From assembly GCF_008831285.2 (NCBI RefSeq), contig NC_045143.1, forward strand, positions 2,143,503 through 2,207,502: a stretch of DNA of 64,000 nucleotides, in the 5' to 3' direction. Of this stretch, positions 40,437-53,585 are shown in pieces. The stretch comes from Nymphaea colorata. Its lineage: Eukaryota; Streptophyta; Magnoliopsida; Nymphaeales; Nymphaeaceae. A model generated the notes under the pieces. That model searched no databases, had not been told where the DNA came from, and saw only the letters and a program-made list of their open reading frames with translations. Each line of letters begins with the position of its first letter. The first letter of the stretch is position 1. The position numbers and the translations under genes were made by a program.

Positions 40437-43400
40437 TTAGATGTGCAAATCCGGGTAGTCATCAACGTGGGAGTTGGTAGTTGACCCGTCCTGCACCTGA
40501 GCCGAATACTGCAAGTGCCATATGACATCTTCCACCGAGGGGCGTAACGCAGGGTCTTCAGATAGACACTTCAGAGTGATGTCAACTACTGTCCTTATCG
40601 AAGCATACGAGCATGAATAACGAATCGATGGGTCGACTGCCTCCTTCAATCTTTCCGCCTCCATGAACGAGCTTGTATGAACCTGTGGGCGTACAAAACG
40701 AAAAGCTCGAATTGAGGTCAACTATATCATTTTCTGAAAATTGTGAAAAGTTATAGAAATATAGCTCGTCACAAAGGGACTAAGAGCAACATAGATGTAG
40801 AAGGATTCCAATCGCGTGTGAGGTCGGATTCCTCCTGATGCAGCCGACGGTAGGAATTAGGATGGCTGGAGAAATTCAGTTCCTCGCATACGTAGCTTTT
40901 ATTCATTTTACGTTGTACCGATAGGAATTTCAATAAAAAATTAAAAAATTTAATGTCACTAGAATTTATGAGATACGTTTATGTCTAGAGTTTTTGTTCT
41001 CATAATTACATCCTGCAAATAATAGTATTTTAATTTGGCACCACACTTTCACTGCTTAGAAAAACAAGAACCATCAAAAGATCAATGTCTCTCGATGCAT
41101 CAAAACTTATATGAGTTGGGAATGGACGATTGTTTTTGTATCTTCAGAAAGAAGGATGACCTCCAACAAGGATAATGTGCTGAATTTATCCACAACGTCC
41201 TTTGGTATAGGGCATACCCAAACATGGGAAACAACCATCCAGTTATGCTAACCATATATAGGACCAGATTATATCTGATCAACCCATTCGATCTTAATTA
41301 TTGTCGAGAAAATTATTGAGATCAAATTCATTATTATGGTTAATAAACAGAAAATGAACGCGAGACTGCAAAGAAAACCCTTACCACATCCACAGTTAAC
41401 TGGGAAAGCAAATGTGTCAGAAGTTGAAACACAGAGCTGTAAACCCCTTACCTGTTCTTTCATCTTTTGTAGGTCATTTCGAGAGGCAAGTCGCCTGCCA
41501 ACAATAAGCTCCAGTAGAATGACGCCCAACCTATAGACGTCCAATTTCTCTCCATTCTCCACCCTGAGATTTGCATCATCAAAACCAAACAATCAAGAAC
41601 AAGGCAAGAGATTCATGAAGAAAACAGAGAATCACATACATGACCGTGTGGCTTCTATTTGCAACTAAACAAAGCTCTATTTTGCTTTTCCCCTTTTTCA
41701 TAAGGGTGCACTAGAAAATTTTAACACAAAAAGGGGATAAAGAATCATGGCAGAAATTACAATCTTAAAATCGAGCATGAGATCTTCTCGACAACATATG
41801 GATAAAACGTTTGACTCTGTGCTTTAGCAGTAAAAGTTTGTCTATTTTCAGCACTTATGGACAAAAGTTGTTGCATAATTTGGAATTACAGGCACCAATA
41901 TGAAACATCATATGTACTTCAACTCTGCACGGTCAATGCTATTACAGCAGACTCAAAGCTTCTTCCTGCTTTCCTCTGCTAAGGACATTATAGACTAAGA
42001 GCAACTAGCGTGTAGGAAATAGAGGACACAAGAATCGATAGAACACCTACTTTTGTAGAAGGCTGTCTCTAGAGGAAGCAGATATGCCCTGATGCGGTTC
42101 ATATTGATTGCCAAGGAAGACAGCATCAAAATAAACAAACAGACACAACAAAGGCATCTCACTCTTCTGAGCGTCTTTGCTTACGTGCTCAAGCTGAGGT
42201 TACAAGAGACTATGGTTCAGAATCTTTCCAAGTTTCTTTCACTTACGTTAGCCACATGTTTCTACAGGCCTGGCTTATATCCAGTCGTTGTCTAAGCATG
42301 AAGTTCTCTAAGCATGAAGTTCCACTAGAGTATATATGTTCATACATCAAAACAAACCATTTTATTTTGTGTCACATCACTGAAAAGTTTCACATTTGGA
42401 TTTCCAGGAGGCACGCAACCCTCTATCTCTAGCAGTCGACAATCTTGTGTCTTTATAATAGACTTCCAAACATCAAAGAAATATACTTTCAGCTATAAAT
42501 TTATTTGTTTTCGTGTGCCGGTTTTTCTTTCCTCCAGTATCAGTTTTCAATACCAACGACACAATCCAAACAGAACTTGTATGGACATTCATAATCTGTA
42601 TTTGTTGACGAATGACAAATACCTGGCTGATTGACTATCTGCTGCTGCGCTGGAAAGACTTGCAGAATCTACCTGAAAGTCCCATCGTGAGGTTAGTATC
42701 ACGTTTGAAGAATAACATATTCATAATAACAAGTTCGTAGAATCAAATAATGAAGACCTCCAATCAAGAGACGAGAGACAAGAGAAAGCAAAATTAAAGG
42801 AATATGCCATCAAAATATTACCTTACAGCCCACATCTTTTAATGGTGTGGGCAGATTGTATTTACAAATTTTGGGTGTGAGATTTTGGTCCAAAAGAATG
42901 TTTTCAGCCTTCAAGTCGTTACCATAAATGCCAGGCACAACCCCTGTGTGCAAGAATTTGACACCTCTTGCTACGCCCATTGCGGTAGACACTCTTTCTG
43001 ACCATTTCAGAATATCTCTCTTCCTTCCTTCTGTAAAGCAATAATAAGAAAGACGTTGACTATTTGCTAATAAAGGAAAAAAATTAAGGAAGATCAATGT
43101 CATTAATGTTGGTTCTTACCATAGAGATGGCTACTTAGTGATCCATTTGATATAAACTCAAAGACTAGATATATCGTTTCAACGTTTGTGCCATCTGCAG
43201 AATTTACAATACAGTGACCAAGAGTGCTGACCAAATGACGATGTTTAATTTTTGATAGAGGTTCTACGTATTGCATTAAACTTTGCAATGTGTGCGTCTG
43301 TTTTGGCCGAATACTTCTCACAGCAACAAGAAAACCGTCATTAAGTCTACCCCTGTAAAGCTACATTGGCAGAAGTTGGATCTTCAGACACAAGATGATG

Positions 43401-45561
43401 CACAAATCAATATACAAGTGCTAAATCTAACAAAAGGTGTGGAAAGAATAAATGGAGAAAATCAAAAAAAGAAAGAAAGAGCAAGTTTTTTGCAACATAA
43501 TTACTTAAATAAAAGCTTTAATTGAAACTTGCACTTTATATCAAGGCAAGGATAGTATGTGTCGATACAGGCAGCTACAACATTTCTATCTTTATAGGTA
43601 GAATTTTCTCAAAAAGTTAATACAGATAGAAGCCAAGAACTATCTAGGAAAAAATTTCGGCAGTAAATAGTGCAAGGGTTCAAAATAATGCACGCATGAA
43701 CTATGCATGTGTTTTCAAGCATAATATTGGCACATAATGCTCAATACTCCGATGTATCCGAAAAGAATCTTTCATAACTCACGAGACAGGGCAATCCAGA
43801 ATTATATGAGAAATGCAAGCAACTCCAGAAACATGAAAAACTATACCTGACCCTGAGATCCTTCCCCCATTAGATTTGCCCTATCAAAGTTATCTGTTGC
43901 TTCTTCGATCTCCTCTATAGTGAAAACACGGTAGGGTGGCAAGCCAAGAGGGCCCAAGTTCATGGTGTGAGATATGTACTCTACAAAATAATACAAGTGG
44001 TTAGTGCATCTAGAAGTATATTGGAGAAATATGATGGTATATTGGTGTGACGTGAATCTAGATCTTATGCACCATCAGTGACCATGGATTCTCAGGGGGC
44101 TAATTGCCAATGATACAAAAAACATTTAAACATTGATTTATAAGGAGTTACGGAAATGTATATCTTACTAGCATTTGTCAGCAGCTTTGGAGGGAAGCTT
44201 GCTGAAACAGTTACTGCTGAAGATTTGTAATGTCTATTATACGCCGTCCTTCTACATCGCTTACACACCACAAGTACAAGGAGTGCCAAGCTAACTGCAG
44301 TTAACACAATTCCTCCAGCAACACCCAATAGAAGTATCAATCTGTTTGGTGATGGTTTCTTTTTTATAGGAGGTGGAATTGCAGCGATTGCTTCGTTGCT
44401 GCAAAAAGAAAGCTGGTGCTGGTACTGGGAAGTTTTCTCCAGACAGTTGCCCGAATATGAGACGGACTTGTTCAAAGAGGTGGTCGCAAGGCAGGACGGC
44501 AAACTCCCCGTCAGAAGGTTATTTGATATGTCCACAGACTGAAGCCCTGGATTACATGTCATGTTCATTGGGAGCACTCCAGTCAACCTGTTCCCACTCA
44601 GATTCAGATATTGAATAGATGGCAAAGAAAACAATGGCAGCAGAATAGGCCCGACCAGTCTATTAGATGAAACATCAAATGACTGCAGTCCTTCAGACGA
44701 TGCAATTTGATGGGGAATGTTATAGGTAAACTTGTTCTTCTGCAATGCAATTTTCACAATCTTGTGTCCAAGAGCAGGGAACTTAGGACCAAGAAGATTA
44801 TCCGCCAAATCCAGCACTTGCAGGTCAATCAAACCACTGAGATCAGGTACATCTCCAGACAGATTATTCTTTGATAGGCTCAAGAATGTGAGGTTCTTTG
44901 TGGTCCCCAATGATGATGGAAGTGAACCATTTAGTGCATTGTTGCTAAGATCCAAAACGGAGAGAAAAGGAAGCGAACCAACCCAACTTGGAACGGGACC
45001 ATAAAGCATGTTTCTATCTAGAGCAAGAATCTGAAGGTTCTTCAGCAAAGAAACTCGCATAGGAATGTATCCGTAAATGAAGTTTGAACTCAAATTCAGA
45101 GTTTGGACGGATGACAACTGACTGATCCTTGTGGGCAAGTTGCCCCATATTCCCAGCGAAACAAGAGAAAGTGTTTTCAATCCCGGGAACTGAGAGAGAG
45201 TGATAAAAAGAGAATCAATTGAGAACTGAGAGGATAAAGTCTGGTTTGAAACAGAGAAGTTTTGAACCCCGTTTGAGATAAGAGAACGCGGCGCTCTGTT
45301 TCCGACAATGCTCAGTTCAGTTATCGAATTCCCATAGCAAACAATAGTCAAAGACGAACTCTGAGGGATCCCGCAAAAATTTGTCCAGTTGTTCCAGCCA
45401 TTCAACACTGGTGGGAATTCCAACACTCTCTGAAAGGTTAGGAGGGCCTGAACCTGAGAAGGCTGTAATTGACCATCAGAAAATGGAAAGGTAGACAAGG
45501 CAAGGAAGGCAGAGACCAAAGCAAACTTGAAAAGTGATAAGCGGGCACTGTTTCGTCCCAT
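40437..45561 (-). CDS. LRR receptor-like pseudokinase (At3g03770 type)
   Basis: Plasma-membrane receptor-like protein, probably a signalling scaffold rather than an active kinase. Seven coding exons join in phase to 794 aa: 45561-44169, 43980-43847, 43360-43120, 43030-42822, 42672-42623, 41563-41452 and 40682-40437. Signal peptide aa 1 to about 30, an LRR ectodomain at about aa 120-370 (e.g. LQILALDRNMLYGPVPSWVG), and a membrane helix at about aa 408-433 followed by KRCRR. The kinase-like domain starts FTIEEIEEATDNF. The ATP-anchoring Lys of VAIK is Arg (VAVR, R524). HRD is replaced by GND (aa 626-628), which keeps Asp628 and Asn633. The DFG motif is KYN (646-648). So catalysis is probably lost. 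The end of the domain (ALRPSVEDVIWHLQYSAQVQ) is conserved. Length fits the roughly 800-aa Arabidopsis relatives. Intron 6 is about 1 kb. No frame breaks. Confidence 0.92.
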
Positions 45562-47900
45562 TTCTCGACAGTGGACCAGCTTCTAGCAGAGAGTTATTTG
45601 TTTAAAATGCACCAATTTGTTCATCATCTCATAAACAGTTCATCGTGTCTGCTACTGTCATTTCCTGAGGCCATTGTTGAATTACTCTCCCATAAAACCT
45701 GATACAAATCCTCAAAGCTGCAAATTCACGCTGCTGCTAGAAACCAAGAAATATCATCTACAGCTGCAGAAAATCTTGAAGAAACCATGCAACCGAAGTC
45801 AAACCACCAGGTCAAGGCGATGACTTGCTGATGTGGAGCTAGTTGTCAAAGAGAAACGCTTGATTCCTTTAGCAGAAAGAAGTCTCACATCTCCGAGCTT
45901 CCTATTAGAAAATAAAAAGAAACAGGCCAACTTGAGAGAGAGAGAGAGAGAGCATGGTTGAAGGAATCCGATTCCCTTTTGTTCTTATATCTGGGGTATC
46001 TAGAGGAACAAAAAACCCTCCCTGCTACTAGTTTAGGAAAATATAACGCATAATATAATAGTTTTTGGCCACCGCCACGAATAAAGGAGAGGGTAATTTA
46101 GTGAGATTGAAGGAAAACGTACTCAGATTCTGTGCGGCTTTATCAAGCTTTTTGCGGTGGGAGATGCTTAAAGAAAACGTCGACGTAACCATTGTTGGAA
46201 AATTACAGCCATGTTTAGAAAATTAATGGCTCTTATTGCCTAATAAATTTAGATTAAGATGATTTGCAGAAGACCAATAGAATAGCATAATAACTGTAAA
46301 TGTGTAAGCAAGCATTTTTTGAGGGATCAGAAAAGATAAGTTCATTCCAACACAAAAAAAAAAACAGTGTTTTCTACCCCAAAAAATTCGTACAAGAGGA
46401 AAATTTAGCCAAAAAATGTTTCGCAGGATAACAAGGAAAGAGTGTCCAGTGGACCAACACAAGGATCACTTCACAGATTAAACAAAGAAAAAATACGCCG
46501 CCTACGGCCAAAACAAGAAGTGTGCTCGAAGGCACAACCAAATAAGGCATCGATTGCCATCTAATGAAATTAATAAAAGAGAAAAAAAATTAATTTTAAC
46601 GCAATAAGCTGTTGTAAGCGCCGCCTGTCGGCTGTCTTCCACAAAACAAAAGGCAATAATGAAGCATATTTCTGGAGAGGGAAAAAAATGATCCAAACAA
46701 TTAAAAACATTTTTAAAGCTTGAATTGATATAAAATAAAAAAGGCTGAAAAATTAAAAATCAGAAAATATAAAAAATTATAATCCTAGAGAGATACAGAT
46801 AATAGACCAAGAAAGTGTACATTTTTCTATGATATAATAGTAAAAAAGAAAGTATTCAGGTACTCGCAAAAAAGAAGTAAAAAAACTAAAATAATCGGAC
46901 AATTTGAGAAAACTAAACTTCCTAAGAAATTCTCAGAAAAATAAAAAAAAATACAAAATCTAAGCAATCCAAAGCTCCTGTGTCAGCATATTTTCCAATT
47001 CAAGTATTAATTTAAGTAAAAATTATTATCTAAAAGAGGAACTGAAGGCTAAAAAAAAGCATAACTGGAACAGACGTTGAGAAAACTGGGAAACAGAATT
47101 TGAGTTTATGAAAAGATCATCAAGCCAGCGAAATTAAGGTTCCATACATAAAGAACTCCCTTTCGAAAGGAATCATAGAAATCAAGGGAGCACGAATGCT
47201 TCAGAAAGAACATCTCCGAAAAGTTAGAAAAAGAAAAGACGAAGAAAGCGGAAAGTTAGCACAAAGGGGAAGCATGTTGAGGAGAAGAAACCGAAGTCCG
47301 AAAATTTCTCAACAACGAAACGAAGAAAAATCTCAGGAGGCGGACAACCGAAGCCGGTAAAAACTAAAAACGGAGCTAAAACGAAGTTCGGGAAAAAATC
47401 AAAATAAACAGAGATCCTCATTTCAGGAAGGACAAAGCAGATAAACGTGAGAGAAAAAGAGCAAAAAAGAAGTAGAAATAATACTCCGGATCCGGGATTT
47501 TAAATGCTAAAGCTCAACACCGCGAACTCCTCCGCTCAGACAGAACGTTCCTCACTAGAGACCCAAAAAAAGAACCCGTACGCATCCAAAACCGGAAGGA
47601 AACACGGAAACACGAGCCGGAAATCCTTCTGGCGAAGAGAAAAACAATGTCCGCTGTGAAACTTGAGCAGAAAAGATCACCTGAAAGTCCACAGGAGGAA
47701 GAAGCTGCGTCTTTAATCATCCAGAGAGAGAGAGAGAGCGAGCTCCGGATGAAGCAGGCGCGTCTCTTAAATCTCCATGAGCAGACAGAGAAGAGAGGGA
47801 GAGAGGAGAGAGCAGTTAAGACACTCTGGCGCGAGACAGAGTGGAGGTCTGGCAAGGAAGTGAATGGAAATAGGAAGGGAGTCAAGGGACCCTTCCTCTG
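45562..47900 (-). other. 5' region of the LRR pseudokinase gene, possible UTR exon
   Basis: There is no other gene here. A GA/CT-rich stretch occurs at 45934-45952, and a GC-richer block with CT-rich minus-strand sequence at about 47514-47900. The latter could be a first, non-coding exon and promoter of the receptor gene with an intron in the 5' UTR. An open frame of 129 codons on the minus strand (47903-47514) is low-complexity and probably not coding. No splice pair could be proven. Confidence 0.3.
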
Positions 47901-47903
47901 CAC

Positions 47904-49571
47904 CGTCGCACAAATTTACATAACCGCCTTTTTTTCCTGTAAATTTTTAAGGACCGTCGGCTCTCGACGCATTTATTAGAAATTCCAGGGCTTCCCTGAG
48001 TAAACAGGTGGCGGCGATATTTATGGCGCCAAGTTCTTTTTAACGGCCGAAAAAAACGTTTACTGCTTTATTTTCCCCGACCATTCACGACGCAACAAGT
48101 GTACTTTCAGGATTTTCTATTTATTTTTTATAATTACTTAATTCCTTTGAATTTGCATATTTTGGCTGTGCGCGGTGGGTGCACGCGCCCCCACGCTCCC
48201 GTCCACCCGGCTTAGCTCCGGGCCAAATTCAGGCAACTCTAAACATATTTTTATATATATCTTTGTCGTTTAATTTAGACCTCATAATATATTATTCACC
48301 ATCGTCTATCTGTTGCAATCATGCTTGTGTTGAAACATTTTTACAAAAAAATTATGAAAGGGGCCAACCATGTTCTTGCTGTTACAAAAACACTACTGAT
48401 ATAATATGATCTAATGTTTTCCAAAATATTTATACCCACTTACAAAAACTTTGCGCGCGCGCACACACACACATATATAAGTGAAATTTTTGTTTGCCAC
48501 TTGGTGCTGGGCCCTGGCCAACGTAGATGGGCCATGTTTATGAGGTGGGAGTAGGTGCGGATGCTTGTTTATGAGCATGGGTGACTTAGGGGCACATGTT
48601 TGGTGCCAATATGACAACCATAGAGGAAAAATAAATGAATAAATGATGAAGGACTTACTCATATGTAATGGTGAGGAATCTCTGATGAGTTGTTTTACAC
48701 TAGGACAAAAACAAGTATGTACAAGTTTTTTTTTTTAATTTTTTTATGACAAAAAAAACTTTCAGCTTAATAACTAATTAAATGAACACACTTTCAATAG
48801 TGAACACTAAATGAACACACTTTCAATAGTGAACACTATTGAATTTGGTCCGAGTGTTTTGCCGGCTCTTGGTATTCGAGGTTCAAATTCAATCTCGTGG
48901 TACATCCAGGAGTGGGCAGTTGCCCACGCAAACCCACATAATTTATTTTAATTAGTTTGTCCATATAATTTAGTTTATTATACATTGGTACCCTTCAAAT
49001 CTAAGATTTTCTTATATCATTCATTTGCAACCTATTTCCAATGAAATTTGCAGCATGGTGAATTATTGTCACAACAATTCATTTATTGCTGTTAACAAAC
49101 AGTGCTAGCAACAAACAAAAACGTCGGCAACGGGGGAAAAGTTGCGGAAAGAAAATCACAATATTGCGAAGTTTCTTTTGTCTTGTAAAATCTCGTTATT
49201 ATCTTTGAAACCGTAAAGAATCGTGACAATGATCCTGCAAATAATTATGAGCGCAAGAAAATGTAGCATCAAGTTCATAGCATAGACAAGGACTAGAGAA
49301 ACGGGGCAGTGTTTGATCTCTTACTTGAGTGACCTAGTAGGGAAGTTCAACTCTATTGTGCATGATTTGAAAGGTGGCCGCCATGCGACAACTTTCTACC
49401 TCATGTACTTCACGATCAGGATAATTCAATCTTGGTCTTCGAAAAATTCACCTTGAACCAATCATTGCTATGAAGTCTAACCAAATTCACGAGCTCAAAT
49501 GTTTATGTTGTAGATCAACTTGGTGCCGTTTGTCTTTTATAATTCACTAAAAACACATATCAGAATTTTGC

Positions 49572-49605
<34 letters not shown>

Positions 49606-52600
49606 CGTAGTCTGCAACGACTTCTGTCGTTGTTGTACCACCAATCCGACCAAGTATGCTATGCCGCAATACATGTATAGCATCTCTCGTAAAGCTAATG
49701 GTAAAATAAAATAGGATGTAAAGAATATCAAGTATGAACTTAAATTGTGCTTTTGATTTGATTGTAGGTATTATTAGTAGGTGAGAATCATACATCATCA
49801 TATAACAACAATAATAATAACAACAATAATAGTACAATTAGTCGTTACCCTCTTTTAACTTTTTTTTTTCTTCAAATGCATCTTTTCAAGAAGTTTAGCC
49901 TATTAAACGCCAGAATATTTTTCAAGTGAACACCTTGCTTCCTATGAAATCCAAGTTTAGCGGATCAGGTTTGAAATAATTGAATGAAATTGCTTCATCT
50001 TTAAGACAACTGCAGGTGGAATTTATTTCCAACAAAACAATAATTTTAAGAAACCGAAAAAATTAATTAAGCTTCGAGCTCTTTCAGTAAATTGCTTACT
50101 TTACTTGGATAATAAATATTGACCCTGAAGAAATTGAGGCCTATAGATGCCAACATGCATCTTAATTTTTTATTAATTAACGAATTATTTGATTATTTAA
50201 TAAAACGATGTGTCCACTTAGATTTGATATGACCGACGCAGCCCGATTCGCCTCAGAAAACGATACAGATAACAATAAGAAAATTGAAAATCAAGAACTC
50301 GGTGCTAAGGGGAGGCTGCCATATGGAGATTCAGTTTCCACGTGGAGCCAGCCAAACGCGTCCTTGGTGGGCTCGGACCAGGCTGTACCATAGAAAGTTG
50401 GTGCCTTCTGATCGCAGCCGTCGGATGCTGTTGTCCAACCAATCCCCGCCCTCGGATTTCCGCAAGTACACTGGGAATGTCTTGATGGTCACGTCCCATG
50501 GACTGGGTCCCACGCGTCATCGCATAACAGTGAACGCACCTAGATACGAGCTTTTATCGCGACCATCTTTGGCACCACCATGTGGTTGAGCTCGAGATCC
50601 TGTTTGGACGTTTGCTGAATGGTTCGGGATATCGTGGAATCTTGTGGATTTTTCTTTAATGTTTGCTAGTTCCTAAAATCACGATACTCTAGATATATCC
50701 GGATATATCGTTCAGTGAAATCAAGAAGATATTGGCACATTTTAGATTATACAAAGAGATGAAAAGCTAGGTTCCCAACGTCTTGGTTATTGAAAACTTT
50801 CTAGAATTTATGATGGATAGATCAAATAAATAATGATCCTAGTTTTATATCCTTCAACTGAGTGAGTTGTTGCAATGATCGTTCAGTTTTTTCACATAAA
50901 TAAATTTGAATTGCTTATTTTTTTAGGTGAGAAAATGTTAACAACCCACCGCCTCAAAAAAACGGCCGGAAAGCTTTTCATTCTTCTATCCTTTGGGTCC
51001 TGAGTTACATCGGAACCTGAGTAGGGTATGGTAATGAATTATTTATTTTCTAGTTCAGAGAAGAAAAATCAACATATGTCGAGCTCTGAAAATTTTGACC
51101 GCCGCTATGTTTGAAAACATTGTGATGGTGTCACTGAAAAACTAGCCTCCAGAAAATGACACAAAACTAGTGGCAGAGGTCAACTACTCAAGTCTCAAGA
51201 AGTCTCAAGCATAAAACTATTGGATCCATTTTTATAATGTTTGCCTTATCAAGAAGTCCAATTCGAAGTATACAAGGAGGTTTTGATCTTAAATCCATGG
51301 ATCTCAAAATTTCGAAGATCTCAACTAATCAAACGCTTCGGTCATGCCAAAGCTAAAAAAAGTTTTTTTGAGGGGGCATTGATTCACAAGTTTTTATTTC
51401 TGATGTAAAAGTGAAAGAAAATTAAGAAGCTAGTGTGGGCAACTGCCCACATCAACCTGATGTGGCTCCACCACTGATCACAACTCAATGGCGAGCTCCT
51501 CACCTAGAAAATCAAAACTGAAGATCCAAATAAAAAAAGAAGAGCAAGAACAAACAAAAGATCATCTCCCTTCTTTTTTCCTCTCTTTCCTTATATCCAC
51601 AGGAAGAGCAAGTTGGTGGGCACATGCGATTATCTCCCAAAGCAGTGGGCAAAGAAACGCGTTGAGTCAGGAAAGCAACATGTCTTTGCATTATTGTAAT
51701 GCGTTCTCTTCTTTTCTGAGCAGTGCAATGGTGGGAGACTGGAGTTTTGTTTCCTTTCTTTCAGCGTCTCTTTCTCCCAACACCATGCATTTGTTTCCGC
51801 GTACCCTCTTCTCTCTCATCATCATCGTCGTCATCTGAAACTCCGCTTTGATCAGATTCGTACTTAAAAAGGATGCAGCTTGTAAGGTAAGAGTTTCATG
51901 GCTGTTTCCCACTGACGCCAGTCGCTTTATCTTCTTCCTATTTGGTATCTCATTAAAGCAAGTGCATTATATTTTCTTCCAGATGAACGCTTAAAATCAA
52001 CAAAAATATCACGTATGAAAAGTTTAGTGCTACAAAGTGGAAGAAATTATTTTGATGAAAAGTGAACATAATTGTGTGCTTATCTTCGGAAAAGAGAAGG
52101 AAAAGCTTAGGAACAGTGCATGAATAGTATTACATCGCTTTCAGATTATTGATTGACAGCTACTCCATTGCCTGCATAGCTTTATTTGTCATATTCCTGA
52201 TTAGCTACATGCACTTAAGTGTTAATTAATACATATCAGCGCGAAAGGCTCTTAAGGAATCGTTATTTTTCTTTTTTTGAATTTTTTTTTCAGCAACATA
52301 TCAGAAACTATTAGTAAAAAAAAGTGTGAAAAAGTTTTACAAATAAATAAATAAATTGGAGAATGTTAGAAATAACTTGTTAAAAAAGTAAGTAACTTAC
52401 ACTTTGGCGCTGTGGTTTTATGATGTTGGTTGTTCAGTAGCATATTCTTTGTCCCAAGAAAAGGAAATGGAAGAAAGCGAACAAGTTTGGATAAAATATG
52501 GATTCTTCGAGTTTAATGAGTGCTGGCATCTGGTAAACAGGCGCTTTTGTAAATTTCATTAGAAAAGAAGAAAGATGTCCTTTTCATCAAAAGAGGCACC

Positions 52601-52809
52601 AGGTTCAGCTTTCTTAACAAATAAAAGAATCCAATGTAACGCACCATCACACTTCCCTGGTAAGTAACTTTTCAAATTCATTTTAGAGTCCCTAGTTATA
52701 TATATTCCAAATGCAGCGACTGTTTTTTTTTTTTAAGGATATTTGATGGACTTTGATTTACTTTAATTGAAGGTTTGAGCTTGCGTTGATACAATAATTA
52801 GACATGCAT

Positions 52810-52872
<63 letters not shown>

Positions 52873-53284
52873 CACCTTTTTCTGTTTTCCATATGGCTGA
52901 TTACAATTTTATTTTATTTTCTTATATGAGAAACGTTCTAAAAATCGATAAATTGAGTATGTTTTTTTTTTTTTAATTAATTGCGTGCGGGATGCTGGCA
53001 GAGCACATGCCGGTCGCTGGGCCTAGGGTCGAGCACCCGCCCGTTTTCTGTAAAACTGAAAGCCTCCGTTTCGAGAATAAGACTTTTAAAAAGGAGAAGG
53101 ACAAGAGACGCGTGCTTTGCTTGATGCTGTATGTTTTGACCTTCTGCCTTGCAACTCAATGTTGACTACCAACTAAGCACGCAGAATAAGAGTGAGTTTT
53201 AAAATTTTTTGATGTATTATAAATAAAAATTAGGCCACTTTTATTTGTATGTAGATTGTTAAAACGCTCAAGTATAAGTATATG
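47904..53284. other. Intergenic stretch, no gene recognised
   Basis: The stretch is AT-rich with (AT)n at 49574-49604 and 52816-52870. 50290-50590 is GC-rich and overlaps short open frames on both strands without family features. 51175-51477 has ends resembling a hAT MITE (AGTGGCAGAGG at left; AGTGGTGGAGCC on the other strand at right), but the flanks do not match well. Three dispersed sites share the palindrome GTGGGCAGTTGCCCAC or close variants (36608, 48914, 51436). Confidence 0.5.
52816..52870. repeat. (AT)n microsatellite
   Basis: A long AT tract with a short 'catatat' start. Confidence 0.95.
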
Positions 53285-53585
53285 TAGAGCTGCACATGAG
53301 CCGAGTTGAACAAGGTCACTCAACTCGAAAACTCAAGCTTAAACTTGTCTTGAGTAGGCCTGCGCATCAGGCCGGGCCGCGGAGAAAATCGGTTAGTCAT
53401 TTAAAAATATTTTTTAATTTTTAATTTAATAATATGTATTTTATTGTTAAAAAATAATGTTTATATTATAAAAAATTATATTATAATTTAAAATTATTTT
53501 TTTATTGTCAAACGGGCTGGGCCTGGTTTTCGAGCCCCACGAGCCGACCCGGCCCGGCCCCATGACCACCCAAGTAGGTTATATG
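53285..53585. repeat. GC-armed MITE-like composite
   Basis: It starts TAGAGCTGCACATGAGCC, which matches the left end of the 56105-56640 element. It then has the GC arms 'ggccgggcc' and 'ggcccggcccc' around an AT-only core, as in the elements at 60276 and 60884. The right end is unclear (near 'ccacccaagtag'). Possible 8-bp flanks, AGTATATG and GTTATATG, match at only 6 of 8 bases. A second decayed copy lies at about 53700-53965. Confidence 0.5.

Noticed and set aside
47514-47903. 129-codon minus-strand frame as a protein gene
   Set aside because: Ser/Phe/Arg-rich low-complexity translation of a CT-rich island; better explained as UTR or promoter sequence.
48880-48990. Possible tRNA from a 'ggttcaaattc' B-box-like word
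   Set aside because: No A box or cloverleaf could be placed around it.
51725-51788. Small hairpin (gcaatggtgggaga / tctcccaacaccatgc)
   Set aside because: Only about 14 paired bases with bulges; too weak for a MIRNA precursor call without small-RNA data.
51488-51838. 116-codon plus-strand frame starting MASSSPRKSK
   Set aside because: Low-complexity with no conserved segment or splice partner; codon use does not look constrained.
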